64,000 nt of DNA. It comes from G965232465 sp965276005 (GTDB taxonomy: Bacteria > Pseudomonadota > Alphaproteobacteria > JAQWUY01). The position numbers were made by a program, and so were the translations under genes. Below, piece by piece: positions 1 through 7,998 of the stretch (positions are counted from its first letter, which is position 1; each line of letters begins with the position of its first letter). Location: contig OZ254962.1 in NCBI GenBank assembly GCA_965276005.1, positions 62,001 to 126,000 of the forward strand, in the 5' to 3' direction. Under the pieces are notes generated by a model, which worked only from the letters and a program-made list of their open reading frames with translations, was not told where the DNA came from and searched no databases.

Positions 1-537
1 TTTGTTGCCAGCCGCCGTACCAAACATATTTTAATGTGGATGCTATCGACAAAAATGTTGCCGCCGGTGGGGGTGCTTATTCCGATTTATCTGTTGTTTC
101 GGGAACTGCAGCTGCTCGATACGCACATAGGATTGGTGATAGTACTTACTTTACTCAATTTGCCTATTATTATTTGGATGTTGTACACATATTTTAAGGA
201 AATCCCCAGTGAAATCCTCGAAGCCTGCCGTATGGATGGGGCGAATTTATGGCGAGAAATTGTTTATGTGTTGACGCCTATTGCCGTACCGGGGATAGCA
301 TCGACCATGTTGTTAAACATTATTTTGGCGTGGAACGAGGCATTTTGGACATTGAATTTGACCGCTGTTGATGCCGCCCCGCTCACCGCCTTTATTGCCA
401 GCTACTCCAGTCCGGAGGGGCTGTTTTATGCAAAATTATCCGCCGCATCGACAATGGCAATTGCCCCGATTTTGGCTATGGGGTGGTTTAGTCAAAAGCA
501 ACTGGTGCGGGGATTGACATTCGGTGCGGTAAAATAG
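1..537 (+). CDS. Sugar/polyol ABC transporter inner-membrane permease, MalG type (5' end outside window)
   Basis: C-terminal part of a binding-protein-dependent permease; the reading frame is open from base 1, so the true start lies left of the window. About 178 codons are present. Hydrophobic segments alternate with a cytoplasmic loop that carries the EAA-type motif EACRMDGA followed about 11 residues later by TPIAVPG, the site where such permeases dock on the ATPase. It ends with the motif GLTFGAVK typical of MalG-like subunits. The ATPase gene follows after 10 bp and polyol-catabolic genes come next, so the complex probably imports a sugar alcohol such as mannitol, sorbitol or arabitol. 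The substrate is inferred from neighbours only. Confidence 0.9.
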   Translation, partial: FVASRRTKHILMWMLSTKMLPPVGVLIPIYLLFRELQLLDTHIGLVIVLTLLNLPIIIWMLYTYFKEIPSEILEACRMDGANLWREIVYVLTPIAVPGIASTMLLNIILAWNEAFWTLNLTAVDAAPLTAFIASYSSPEGLFYAKLSAASTMAIAPILAMGWFSQKQLVRGLTFGAVK

Positions 538-547
538 GAGACAGACA

Positions 548-1576
548 ATGGGACATGTGCAATTAAAAAATATCAGCAAGTGTTTTGACGATATACAAGT
601 GATTAAACCGCTAAATCTGGATATTAAACACGGGGAATTTATCGTCTTTGTCGGACCGTCCGGGTGTGGTAAATCTACTTTGTTGCGGTGTATTGCTGGA
701 TTGGAAGACATCACCACCGGTAACATTTATATCGACGGCATCGATGCCACCGATACCCGCCCATCGTTGCGGCAATTGGCAATGGTGTTTCAATCGTATG
801 CGTTGTATCCGCATATGTCGGTCCGTAAAAATATTGCTTTTCCGTTAAAAATGGCGGGGCTGAGCCCCGCAGACATCGCCCCTAAAGTCGAGGCTGTGGC
901 ACAGGTGTTAAACCTGTCCCCTTACCTAAACCACCGCCCCAGCCAATTGTCGGGCGGACAGCGGCAACGGGTGGCAATCGGGCGGGCAATCGTACGACAA
1001 CCGAAAGCCTTTTTATTTGATGAGCCGCTATCGAATCTCGACGCATCGTTGCGGGTGCATATGCGGTTGGAAATATCGGAATTGCATAAAAAATTACAAT
1101 CGACAATGATTTATGTGACCCACGACCAAGTCGAAGCCATGACTATGGCGGATCGCATAGTTGTACTGCGGGACGGGCATATCGAACAGGTCGGTACCCC
1201 TTTGGAATTGTATAACACCCCGAAAAATATATTTGTTGCCGGCTTTATTGGGTCGCCAAAAATGAATTTTATCACTGGGGCATGGGCACATAAATACAAC
1301 GCTCATACTATCGGCATCCGCCCAGAAGCTATAACCATCCAAACCAATAAAACGGATGTAACGGGTACGGTGCAAGTAACGGAACACTTGGGGGCGGACA
1401 CTTATGCACATATTGCTATCGATGGGGTTGGCAAAATCAATGTGCGGTTGGCGGGCGATACCCCCGTTGCCACAGGCGATACGGTACACATTGCCATCGA
1501 TACAAACAAGGTATATACATTCGATAAAAATGGCGATGCCTATTGCCACACCGATAACAAAACAATTGGGATATAA
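548..1576 (+). CDS. ABC transporter ATP-binding subunit, MalK/UgpC/SmoK type
   Basis: Cytoplasmic ATPase (342 aa) that powers the upstream permease. Walker A GPSGCGKST lies near residue 37, the Q-loop in VFQSYALYPHM, the signature LSGGQRQRVAIGRA near residue 134, Walker B FLFDEPLSNLD, and the H-loop in VTHDQVEAMT. The C-terminal third (from about residue 235) fits the MalK-type regulatory OB-like domain. The length is usual for the family. It sits 10 bp after the permease and 2 bp before the mannitol dehydrogenase-like gene, so it is in the same operon. A second ATPase of the same family is found at 6655-7722, and the two could in principle serve each other's permeases. Confidence 0.95.
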   Translation: MGHVQLKNISKCFDDIQVIKPLNLDIKHGEFIVFVGPSGCGKSTLLRCIAGLEDITTGNIYIDGIDATDTRPSLRQLAMVFQSYALYPHMSVRKNIAFPLKMAGLSPADIAPKVEAVAQVLNLSPYLNHRPSQLSGGQRQRVAIGRAIVRQPKAFLFDEPLSNLDASLRVHMRLEISELHKKLQSTMIYVTHDQVEAMTMADRIVVLRDGHIEQVGTPLELYNTPKNIFVAGFIGSPKMNFITGAWAHKYNAHTIGIRPEAITIQTNKTDVTGTVQVTEHLGADTYAHIAIDGVGKINVRLAGDTPVATGDTVHIAIDTNKVYTFDKNGDAYCHTDNKTIGI

Positions 1577-1578
1577 CA

Positions 1579-3081
1579 ATGCAGACCCTATCGTATGACA
1601 ATATGCACACACTCGATTCCCGTATTTGCATTCCAACATACAAGCGGGACGATGTGCGTCCCGGTATTGTCCACTTTGGGGTTGGCAATTTCCACCGTGC
1701 CCATATGCAACGCTATTTACACAGACTGTTTAATCAAGGCAAAGCTCTCGATTGGGGCATTATCGGCACCGGGGTTACAGAGTACGATACAAAAATGTAT
1801 CAAGCCTTAAAACAACAAGACTATTTGACCACCCTTGTAGCACAAGATACGGATAAAAACCATGTGTCCATATTAGGGGTTATGACCGATTTTATCGACC
1901 CTGCGGATACACAACGCATTATCGATACTTTGGCATCGGCACATATCCGCATTGTGTCGTTGACCGTAACTGAAGGCGGCTACTTTATCGATGCGGCGGG
2001 GGCGTTTGACCACACCCACCCGCTTATACAACACGATATGCACAACCCGACCACCCCGAAAACTGTGTTTGGGTGCATTGTACAAGCCCTTATACGCCGG
2101 CATAGAAAAAATATCCCGCCATTTACGGTGATGTCGTGTGATAACCTGCCCGACAACGGCGTCGTGGCAAAAAATGCTGTTGTTGCATTGGCACAAAGCC
2201 TAGATACACATGTTGCCACATGGATACAAACCCATGTGGCGTTTCCCAACAGTATGGTCGACTGTATCACCCCCGCCACAAGCGACAGGGAACAGCACAT
2301 TGTACGACACACATACAACATCAAAGACACCGTGCCGGTATTTTGTGAAAACTTTACCCAATGGGTACTGGAAGACACCTTTTCTATGGGGCGACCGCCG
2401 TTTGAAACCGTTGGCGTACAGTTTACCGATGATGTGGCGGATTATGAAAAAATGAAGATCCGTATTTTAAATGGCGGACATGCGATTGTTGCTTATGCGT
2501 CCGGGCTGTTACACATTAAATTTGTCCATGAAGCCTTGCAACACCCTTTGATATACGGTTTTTTGAGCAAAGTCGTAACACAGGAAATATGTCCTTTGGT
2601 AGCAACAATTGGCGATATGAGTCCGCAAAAATATTATGATATTGTGGTTAAGCGGCTGTTAAATCCTAAAATTGGCGATACGGTAACCCGGTTGTGTTTT
2701 GACGGGTCGAACCGCCAACCGAAATTTATTGTCCCATCGATTACAGAGCGGTTACAACAGGGGTATTCTGTCACCGGGCTAGCACTGGCATCGGCGTTGT
2801 GGTGTCGGTATTGCTTTGGGGTGACGGATACGGGCGACACAATAGCACAAAACGACCCCAATTGGCATGTGCTACAACAGCACGCCAAACGGGCAAAAAC
2901 CGACCCAACCGCATGGTTACAAATGGAAAATATTTATGGCGATGTGGCAAAATCGTCCGTATTTGCCGATATTTTTAGTGCATGGCTACAAAAATTGTGG
3001 CAATGTGGCGTGGCACATACACTTGCGGCATATATCGACGATGGTATGCCCATAAGCACCCCTATCCGCCTAAAAGTATAA
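1579..3081 (+). CDS. Mannitol 2-dehydrogenase family polyol dehydrogenase
   Basis: NAD(P)-dependent long-chain polyol dehydrogenase, 500 aa, which oxidises a sugar alcohol (mannitol to fructose, or arabitol/sorbitol to the matching ketose). The N-terminal nucleotide-binding segment contains GVGNFHRAHMQRYL. The catalytic pattern K293-x4-N298-x2-H301 in KIRILNGGH has the spacing seen in mannitol 2-dehydrogenase, where Lys is the general base and Asn and His shape the oxyanion pocket. The length matches the family. The gene lies 2 bp behind the transporter ATPase and 11 bp before a PfkB kinase, which gives a complete route of uptake, oxidation and phosphorylation. The exact polyol cannot be read from sequence; fructuronate reductase and altronate dehydrogenase are more distant relatives and fit the operon less well. 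Confidence 0.9.
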   Translation: MQTLSYDNMHTLDSRICIPTYKRDDVRPGIVHFGVGNFHRAHMQRYLHRLFNQGKALDWGIIGTGVTEYDTKMYQALKQQDYLTTLVAQDTDKNHVSILGVMTDFIDPADTQRIIDTLASAHIRIVSLTVTEGGYFIDAAGAFDHTHPLIQHDMHNPTTPKTVFGCIVQALIRRHRKNIPPFTVMSCDNLPDNGVVAKNAVVALAQSLDTHVATWIQTHVAFPNSMVDCITPATSDREQHIVRHTYNIKDTVPVFCENFTQWVLEDTFSMGRPPFETVGVQFTDDVADYEKMKIRILNGGHAIVAYASGLLHIKFVHEALQHPLIYGFLSKVVTQEICPLVATIGDMSPQKYYDIVVKRLLNPKIGDTVTRLCFDGSNRQPKFIVPSITERLQQGYSVTGLALASALWCRYCFGVTDTGDTIAQNDPNWHVLQQHAKRAKTDPTAWLQMENIYGDVAKSSVFADIFSAWLQKLWQCGVAHTLAAYIDDGMPISTPIRLKV

Positions 3082-3092
3082 AGGACAAAAAG

Positions 3093-4013
3093 ATGATTCT
3101 CAGTTGTGGCGATACTTTAATCGATATGGTGCCAAAGGAGTTGCACACGGGCGAGACGGCTTTTTTGCCTGTTTGTGGTGGGGCGTTGTTTAACACCGCT
3201 ATTTGTTTGGGACGATTGGGGCAACGGGTGGGGTTGCTAACGGGGGTATCGACCGATATGTTTGGCGAACAATTGATGCAAGCCTTGCACCATAGCCATG
3301 TAGACACCACATATTGTATCCGCAGCTATCGCCCCACCACCACCGCTTTTGTAAAATTGGTCGATGGCAATGCCAGATACCATTTTGTCGATGAAAATTC
3401 TGCCCAGCGGATGCTGAATATACACCATATACCGGCGTTATCTGAGACGGTTAGCACCTTGCACTTTGGCTGTTTATCGCTGGTTGCCGAACCCTGTGGA
3501 CAGTTTTTTGAAACCTTGATGGTACAATATGCGGATACCAAAGTTATCTCCTGTGATCCCAACATCCGCCCCGGCTTTATTACCGATGCGTGTGCGTATC
3601 GCAAGCGGTTACAACGCTTTTTTGCCCACAGCGATATTATCAAGCTATCCGATGAAGATTTCGATTGGCTCAGCACGGGACAATCCTTCACAGATTTTGC
3701 TGGCGATTGTATCGCCAACGGGACAGCACTGGTGGTTTTAACGCAAGGGGATACTCCTGTCGAAGTCGTCGCCAAAAACACCGCATTTTCCGTGCCCGTC
3801 CCCCCAGTCGCTGTGGTCGACACCATCGGGGCAGGGGACACTTTTAATGCCGGGCTGCTTGCCAGTTTATGCGAACAACACATACTCAGCAAACAGGGCT
3901 TGCAGTCCGCATCAAAAGCCCAATTGCAACAGGCGGTACAACTAGGCATCAAAGTCGCCCGTTATACGGTACAACAAACAGGAGCAAATCCCCCATGGGC
4001 ATCGGATTTATAA
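3093..4013 (+). CDS. PfkB-family carbohydrate kinase, probable fructokinase
   Basis: Ribokinase-like sugar kinase of 306 aa, expected to phosphorylate the ketose made by the upstream dehydrogenase (fructose to fructose 6-phosphate). PfkB signature 1 is seen in GGALFNTAICLGRLG near the N terminus, and signature 2 with the catalytic Asp in DTIGAGDTFNAGLLASL near the C terminus. The frame is open further upstream into the dehydrogenase gene, but ATG 3093 is chosen because AAGGAC lies just in front of it and the protein then begins with the usual ILSCGDTLID strand. The last 52 nt overlap purA, which is read from the other strand. Sugar specificity is inferred from the operon. Confidence 0.9.
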   Translation: MILSCGDTLIDMVPKELHTGETAFLPVCGGALFNTAICLGRLGQRVGLLTGVSTDMFGEQLMQALHHSHVDTTYCIRSYRPTTTAFVKLVDGNARYHFVDENSAQRMLNIHHIPALSETVSTLHFGCLSLVAEPCGQFFETLMVQYADTKVISCDPNIRPGFITDACAYRKRLQRFFAHSDIIKLSDEDFDWLSTGQSFTDFAGDCIANGTALVVLTQGDTPVEVVAKNTAFSVPVPPVAVVDTIGAGDTFNAGLLASLCEQHILSKQGLQSASKAQLQQAVQLGIKVARYTVQQTGANPPWASDL

Positions 4014-5320
4014 GATGCCCCGCTTAACGATGTAAACGGGTCTATCAATAAAATACTGTCCTCCCGCTCTGGGGAAGTGCTTAGAATACTGATCGGGGTG
4101 TCGATCAGCTGTTCTAGTCGTTTGATGTATGCTATGGCATTTTTCGGTAATGCTTGATAGTTGCGGCATCCATATGTGGTTTCGTGCCAACCGGCGATGG
4201 TTTCGTAAATGGGTTGTGCTTGGGCTTGCAGGGTGGTACTTGCCGGGTAATAATCGTATTGTCTGCCGTTTATATGGTACCCCACGCATATTTTTAAGCT
4301 ATCGATACCGTCTAGTACATCCAATTTGGTTAGGGCGATGCCATTGATGCCAAAGGTCTGACACACCTGTCGTACCAACACCGCATCGAACCAGCCACAA
4401 CGGCGGTGTCGTCCGGTTACGGTGCCAAATTCCCGCCCCCGTTCGCCCAGTCGTTGTCCTATGGCGTCCTGTAATTCGGTGGGGAAGGGACCCGACCCTA
4501 CACGGGTGGTGTAGGCTTTGGTGATGCCGAGAACAAAATCCAGTGCATCTGCCCCGACCCCCGACCCCGCCGCTGCTTGTCCGGCGTGGGTGTTCGAGGA
4601 AGTTACAAACGGATAGGTGCCATGGTCTATGTCCAACAACGCCCCTTGTGCCCCTTCGAACAGGATTTTTTTACCGTCCTTGCGGGCGTTGTGTAACACC
4701 CGCCATACCACGCCTACAAACGGTGTGATGTGTTGGGCAATGTCCTTGACTTGGGCGATGACATCGTCCCGCACAATGGGGGGGTCGCCCATGCCTCTCA
4801 GTAAAGTATTGTGATGGGACAACAGCCCGTCTATCGCCGATTCGATACTGGCATCGTCCATCAGGTCGCAGACTCGAATAGCCCGGCGGGCAACTTTGTC
4901 TTCGTACGCAGGCCCAATGCCTCGCCCGGTGGTACCGATTTTGTTACTGCCTTTTAGGGCTTCAAGGGCATGATCCAGTCGAGAGTGCACCGCCGGCAAA
5001 ATCAGTGGGGCGTTTTCGGCAATAATCAAGCTGTCGGGGGTAATGTCGATCCCTTGTTGTCGAAGGCGATTCATTTCCTCTACTAACGCCCATGGGTCGA
5101 TCACCACGCCGTTACCGATAATCGATAGTTTATTGGGGCGGACAATACCGCTAGGTAGCAGGCTGAGTTTGTATACAGTGCCATCGACGGTCAGGGTGTG
5201 CCCGGCGTTGTGTCCGCCTTGAAAACGCACGACAATGTCCGCCCGGTGGGACAACCAATCGACGATTTTGCCTTTACCTTCATCTCCCCATTGGGATCCT
5301 ATGACTACGACATTATTCAT
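3962..5320 (-). CDS. purA: Adenylosuccinate synthetase
   Basis: Cytoplasmic enzyme (452 aa) joining IMP and aspartate with GTP to adenylosuccinate, the first committed step to AMP. Clear motifs: GSQWGDEGKGKIVD at the N terminus (P-loop equivalent with catalytic Asp), QGGHNAGHT with the catalytic His, TTGRGIGPAYEDK, SSNTHAGQAAAGSGVG and TKLDVLDG. Homologues normally end soon after the motif seen here as DSILLIDPF; this protein runs on for about 23 residues, a tail that overlaps the convergent kinase gene. hisZ lies 17 bp upstream on the same strand, an arrangement familiar in Alphaproteobacteria. Confidence 0.97.
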   Translation of the reverse strand: MNNVVVIGSQWGDEGKGKIVDWLSHRADIVVRFQGGHNAGHTLTVDGTVYKLSLLPSGIVRPNKLSIIGNGVVIDPWALVEEMNRLRQQGIDITPDSLIIAENAPLILPAVHSRLDHALEALKGSNKIGTTGRGIGPAYEDKVARRAIRVCDLMDDASIESAIDGLLSHHNTLLRGMGDPPIVRDDVIAQVKDIAQHITPFVGVVWRVLHNARKDGKKILFEGAQGALLDIDHGTYPFVTSSNTHAGQAAAGSGVGADALDFVLGITKAYTTRVGSGPFPTELQDAIGQRLGERGREFGTVTGRHRRCGWFDAVLVRQVCQTFGINGIALTKLDVLDGIDSLKICVGYHINGRQYDYYPASTTLQAQAQPIYETIAGWHETTYGCRNYQALPKNAIAYIKRLEQLIDTPISILSTSPEREDSILLIDPFTSLSGASYKSDAHGGFAPVCCTV

Positions 5321-5337
5321 GATATTGTGCCTTGCTG

Positions 5338-6447
5338 TTATAACCGTTGTATGGTGTTATCGATGAAAATATGGGTGCATTTGTTGTTTTGTGCATCGGT
5401 GTGTGTGTCTATGTCCGCATCTAAGCCCACAACCACCACATGCCCATCGCCCCGTGCGGTGGCTATCTCAGCTGTATCCGTACCATAGGGGGCGTATATG
5501 CGGGATGTGTCGGTGCTGGTGTGGGTAATGGGGTATAACGAGTCGAGGTACAACGAAAACCCAACAGCGGATTCGTCACTGTTGTGTAGGGTGTATTTGC
5601 CCCCCCTGCCCAGTGGGGCTTGGCTGTCACTGGAAAAAATCGTAAAAGCCACTCCGTCATGGAACGAAAACCCTCGATTTTCGCAGGGGTCAAGGGTCAT
5701 CTGTACGCCTTGTGGTACGGGTAATGCTTCGATAATGTGGTGCAACCGCTGTACTATCGGTGTCACCGCATCGCATGCGGGCAGAGTTGCCACCGTCGCC
5801 AAAGTATCTTGTATATGTGTTTGTGGGGTGATGAGCTTGGCAAACACCTCTCGAATATGTGGGGCGTATTGTGCCAAGTCGTTTATATTGCGACTCGCCA
5901 ACACGGTGTCAATGTCCTGTGTGTGTACGCCCAATTGTCCTGCGTATGTATATGCCAGTGTGGGTATACACATATCGATACTGATATTGTCGATACCTAT
6001 CGATTGCAATGTGGCAATGGCAAGCCCAATAATTTCCATATCCGCTTGTACCGTATCGACGCCAATCAGTTCGGCACCGAATTGGGTGTATTGTCGACTG
6101 GGGCGGGTTTGGCTGCCCCGTACCCGCAACACATCGCCCCCATACGACAAGCGAATAGGACGGGGTTTGTGTTGTAATCGCTGTTGGGCAATACGGTTGA
6201 TTTGTGGCGTCATATCAGAGCGAATCGCCATCATACGGTTCGACACAGGGTCTAATACATGAAACGCATTGGATGCGGATAAAGTATCTGCAAACTCCAC
6301 CAAAGGCGGGTCGACCTGTTCATACCCAAAGGTATAGGCGGTGTGCAACAGGCTGTTTAAAGTACGGCCGTTGTCGTCCGCTTGCGGGTACAACACATCG
6401 GTGATGCCCGTTGGCAATAAATGTGCAGAAAAATCAGAATGGCACAT
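5338..6447 (-). CDS. hisZ: ATP phosphoribosyltransferase regulatory subunit
   Basis: Class II aminoacyl-tRNA synthetase-like protein (369 aa) that lacks synthetase function and acts as the regulatory partner of short-form HisG at the first step of histidine synthesis. The synthetase fold is visible in LPTGITDVLYPQADD, in the motif 2-like RSDMTPQINRIAQQRL and in LSYGGDVLRVRGSQTRPSRQYTQ as two linked strands. Length and layout fit HisZ better than HisS: no anticodon-binding domain follows and the HisS-specific histidine motifs are not evident. hisG is not in the window. Transcribed together with purA, 17 bp downstream. A promoter candidate lies just upstream at 6469-6496. Confidence 0.9.
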   Translation of the reverse strand: MCHSDFSAHLLPTGITDVLYPQADDNGRTLNSLLHTAYTFGYEQVDPPLVEFADTLSASNAFHVLDPVSNRMMAIRSDMTPQINRIAQQRLQHKPRPIRLSYGGDVLRVRGSQTRPSRQYTQFGAELIGVDTVQADMEIIGLAIATLQSIGIDNISIDMCIPTLAYTYAGQLGVHTQDIDTVLASRNINDLAQYAPHIREVFAKLITPQTHIQDTLATVATLPACDAVTPIVQRLHHIIEALPVPQGVQMTLDPCENRGFSFHDGVAFTIFSSDSQAPLGRGGKYTLHNSDESAVGFSLYLDSLYPITHTSTDTSRIYAPYGTDTAEIATARGDGHVVVVGLDADIDTHTDAQNNKCTHIFIDNTIQRL

Positions 6448-6468
6448 GACCTAAAAATACAATTTCCA

Positions 6469-6496
6469 ACTATAAAGACATATCCGTAAATGTCTA
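6469..6496 (-). promoter_or_regulatory. Candidate sigma70-type promoter of hisZ-purA with an internal dyad
   Basis: On the minus strand TAGACA (-35, 5 of 6 consensus positions) is separated by 16 bp from TATAGT (-10, 5 of 6), about 20 bp before the hisZ start. An inverted repeat AGACAT-N8-ATGTCT fills the space between the two boxes (6476-6495), which would suit a repressor. No regulator is identified. Confidence 0.5.
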
Positions 6497-6606
6497 TGGG
6501 TTAATACACTTGGGTTAAAATGTCGATACAGTGTATACTATTTATACGCAAATTGCAATTTTTTTTCGGCTGTCTTTAAAAATAGGAACCGTACCAGATA
6601 ATCGAC

Positions 6607-6651
6607 CTGTAATAGGGTGTTATTATGGATACACCGCCATAAACATTACAG
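6607..6651 (-). other. Two-tier stem-loop behind the ABC ATPase gene
   Basis: The arms CTGTAAT (6607-6613) and ATTACAG (6645-6651) are perfect complements and enclose a second pair, GGTGT (6616-6620) and ACACC (6631-6635). It starts 4 bp behind the stop codon of the minus-strand ATPase gene. No T-run follows in either direction, so it fits an mRNA 3'-end stabiliser or Rho-dependent end rather than a classic intrinsic terminator. Confidence 0.4.
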
Positions 6652-6654
6652 ATT

Positions 6655-7722
6655 TTATCGAATGCGTTTTTCCGTTGCACTGTCAAAGAAATACATATGT
6701 TTTGGATCGAAGTCTATTGTAACTTTGTCGGCGACCGTTATGTCGGTGTTGTTATCGGCGGCGACCATAATTTTTTTGCTGGTGTCGATTGCCACATGGA
6801 TATAGGCTATATCGCCTAATTTTTCCACCAATTCCACCGTGTATCCGTCTGTGTGTTTGATTGCCGATAGGGCTTGTGGGCGGATGCCTGCTTGTAGGGC
6901 GGTGCCTGCTTGTGGGCAATCGTTTAATGTGGCGGCGGGGATGGGGGTGTCCGCTATATCTTGTACATAAATGCCGTCCGCTTGTACCGTTGCATCGAAG
7001 AAATTCATGGTCGGTGAGCCAATAAAGCGGGCAACAAATTTGTTTTGTGGGTCTTCGTATAGTGCCATTGGTGTCCCCACTTGTTCGATATGCCCGTTGT
7101 TTAAAACCACGATCTTATCCGCCAGAGTCATGGCTTCTACTTGGTCGTGGGTCACATAAATCATCGTGGTTTGTAATTGTTTATGCAGTTTTGCCAGTTC
7201 GACCCGCATCTCGACCCGTAGCTCCGCATCGAGATTCGACAGCGGTTCGTCGAATAAAAATACATTCGGGTTACGGACAATTGCCCGCCCGATGGCAACC
7301 CGTTGCCGTTGTCCGCCGGATAGGGCTTTGGGGTACCTGTCCATATAATCGCTGAGCTGTACAATGTCGGCAACTTGTTGTACTTTTTGTCGCACAATAT
7401 CTTTTTTGACTCCCGTCATCTTTAAGCCAAAGCCAATATTTTCGGCAACGGTCATATGGGGATACAGGGCATAGCTTTGAAATACCATCGCCACCCCCCG
7501 TTCGGCGGCGGGGGTGTGGGTAATCGGCGAATCGCCGACAAAGATGTCCCCCTCCGTAACTTGTTCTAAGCCGGCAATCATTCTTAGCAAAGTGGACTTG
7601 CCACATCCAGACGGTCCCACCAAAACACAAAAATCCCCGTCCTCGATAAACAAATCGATACCGTGAATAACCTGTGTTGTGCTGTATCTTTTCACAATAT
7701 TTTTTAACTGTACTGTCGACAT
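6655..7722 (-). CDS. ABC transporter ATP-binding subunit, MalK/MsmX type
   Basis: ATPase of 355 aa with Walker A GPSGCGKST, Q-loop VFQSYALYPHM, signature LSGGQRQRVAIGRA, Walker B FLFDEPLSNLD and H-loop VTHDQVEAMT, followed by a MalK-like regulatory domain. It is divergent from a binding protein and two permeases (7999-11095) that have no ATPase gene of their own, so it most likely energises that system. It resembles the ATPase at 548-1576 closely through the catalytic half, and less so in the C-terminal domain. Start at 7722 is the first ATG; the protein then begins MSTVQLKNIVKRY, normal for the family. Confidence 0.93.
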   Translation of the reverse strand: MSTVQLKNIVKRYSTTQVIHGIDLFIEDGDFCVLVGPSGCGKSTLLRMIAGLEQVTEGDIFVGDSPITHTPAAERGVAMVFQSYALYPHMTVAENIGFGLKMTGVKKDIVRQKVQQVADIVQLSDYMDRYPKALSGGQRQRVAIGRAIVRNPNVFLFDEPLSNLDAELRVEMRVELAKLHKQLQTTMIYVTHDQVEAMTLADKIVVLNNGHIEQVGTPMALYEDPQNKFVARFIGSPTMNFFDATVQADGIYVQDIADTPIPAATLNDCPQAGTALQAGIRPQALSAIKHTDGYTVELVEKLGDIAYIHVAIDTSKKIMVAADNNTDITVADKVTIDFDPKHMYFFDSATEKRIR

Positions 7723-7837
7723 TGTATTTCCCTAACTATTTATGTTCGTTGCATTTTTTATGGCAAACCTGCTTGTGCTGTAACACCGCTTACCCCAAAA
7801 TTGTTGTATTTTTTATTAAAAAAATGACATTTTTATA

Positions 7838-7866
7838 TTGACAGATTAAAACATTTATATCATAAT
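7838..7866 (+). promoter_or_regulatory. Strong sigma70-type promoter for the sugar ABC operon
   Basis: TTGACA (7838-7843, perfect -35), a 17-bp spacer, then CATAAT (7861-7866, 5 of 6). It faces the binding-protein gene at 7999 and leaves a leader of about 125 nt. The surrounding DNA is very AT-rich. Confidence 0.7.
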
Positions 7867-7892
7867 TGCAAGTGAAATGGAATATTTTTTTG

Positions 7893-7923
7893 CACCACCT
7901 TGCACGACTGTGCAGTATTGGTG
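7893..7923. promoter_or_regulatory. Nested inverted repeat in the leader, possible operator
   Basis: TGCAC-gact-GTGCA (7901-7914) is a perfect dyad, flanked by an outer pair CACCA (7893-7897) and TGGTG (7919-7923). It lies 27 bp behind the promoter -10 box, where a LacI/GntR-type repressor could block transcription; it could also act as an RNA hairpin. A second, looser pair, GTGAAA near 7873 and TTTCAC near 7933, brackets it. No regulator gene is adjacent. Confidence 0.4.
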
Positions 7924-7998
7924 TTGTTTTTGTTTCACATGCACGGTTAGCAATGTGAATGTGGTTTTTAATTTTAGATAGAGAACAGGAGAGCAGCT

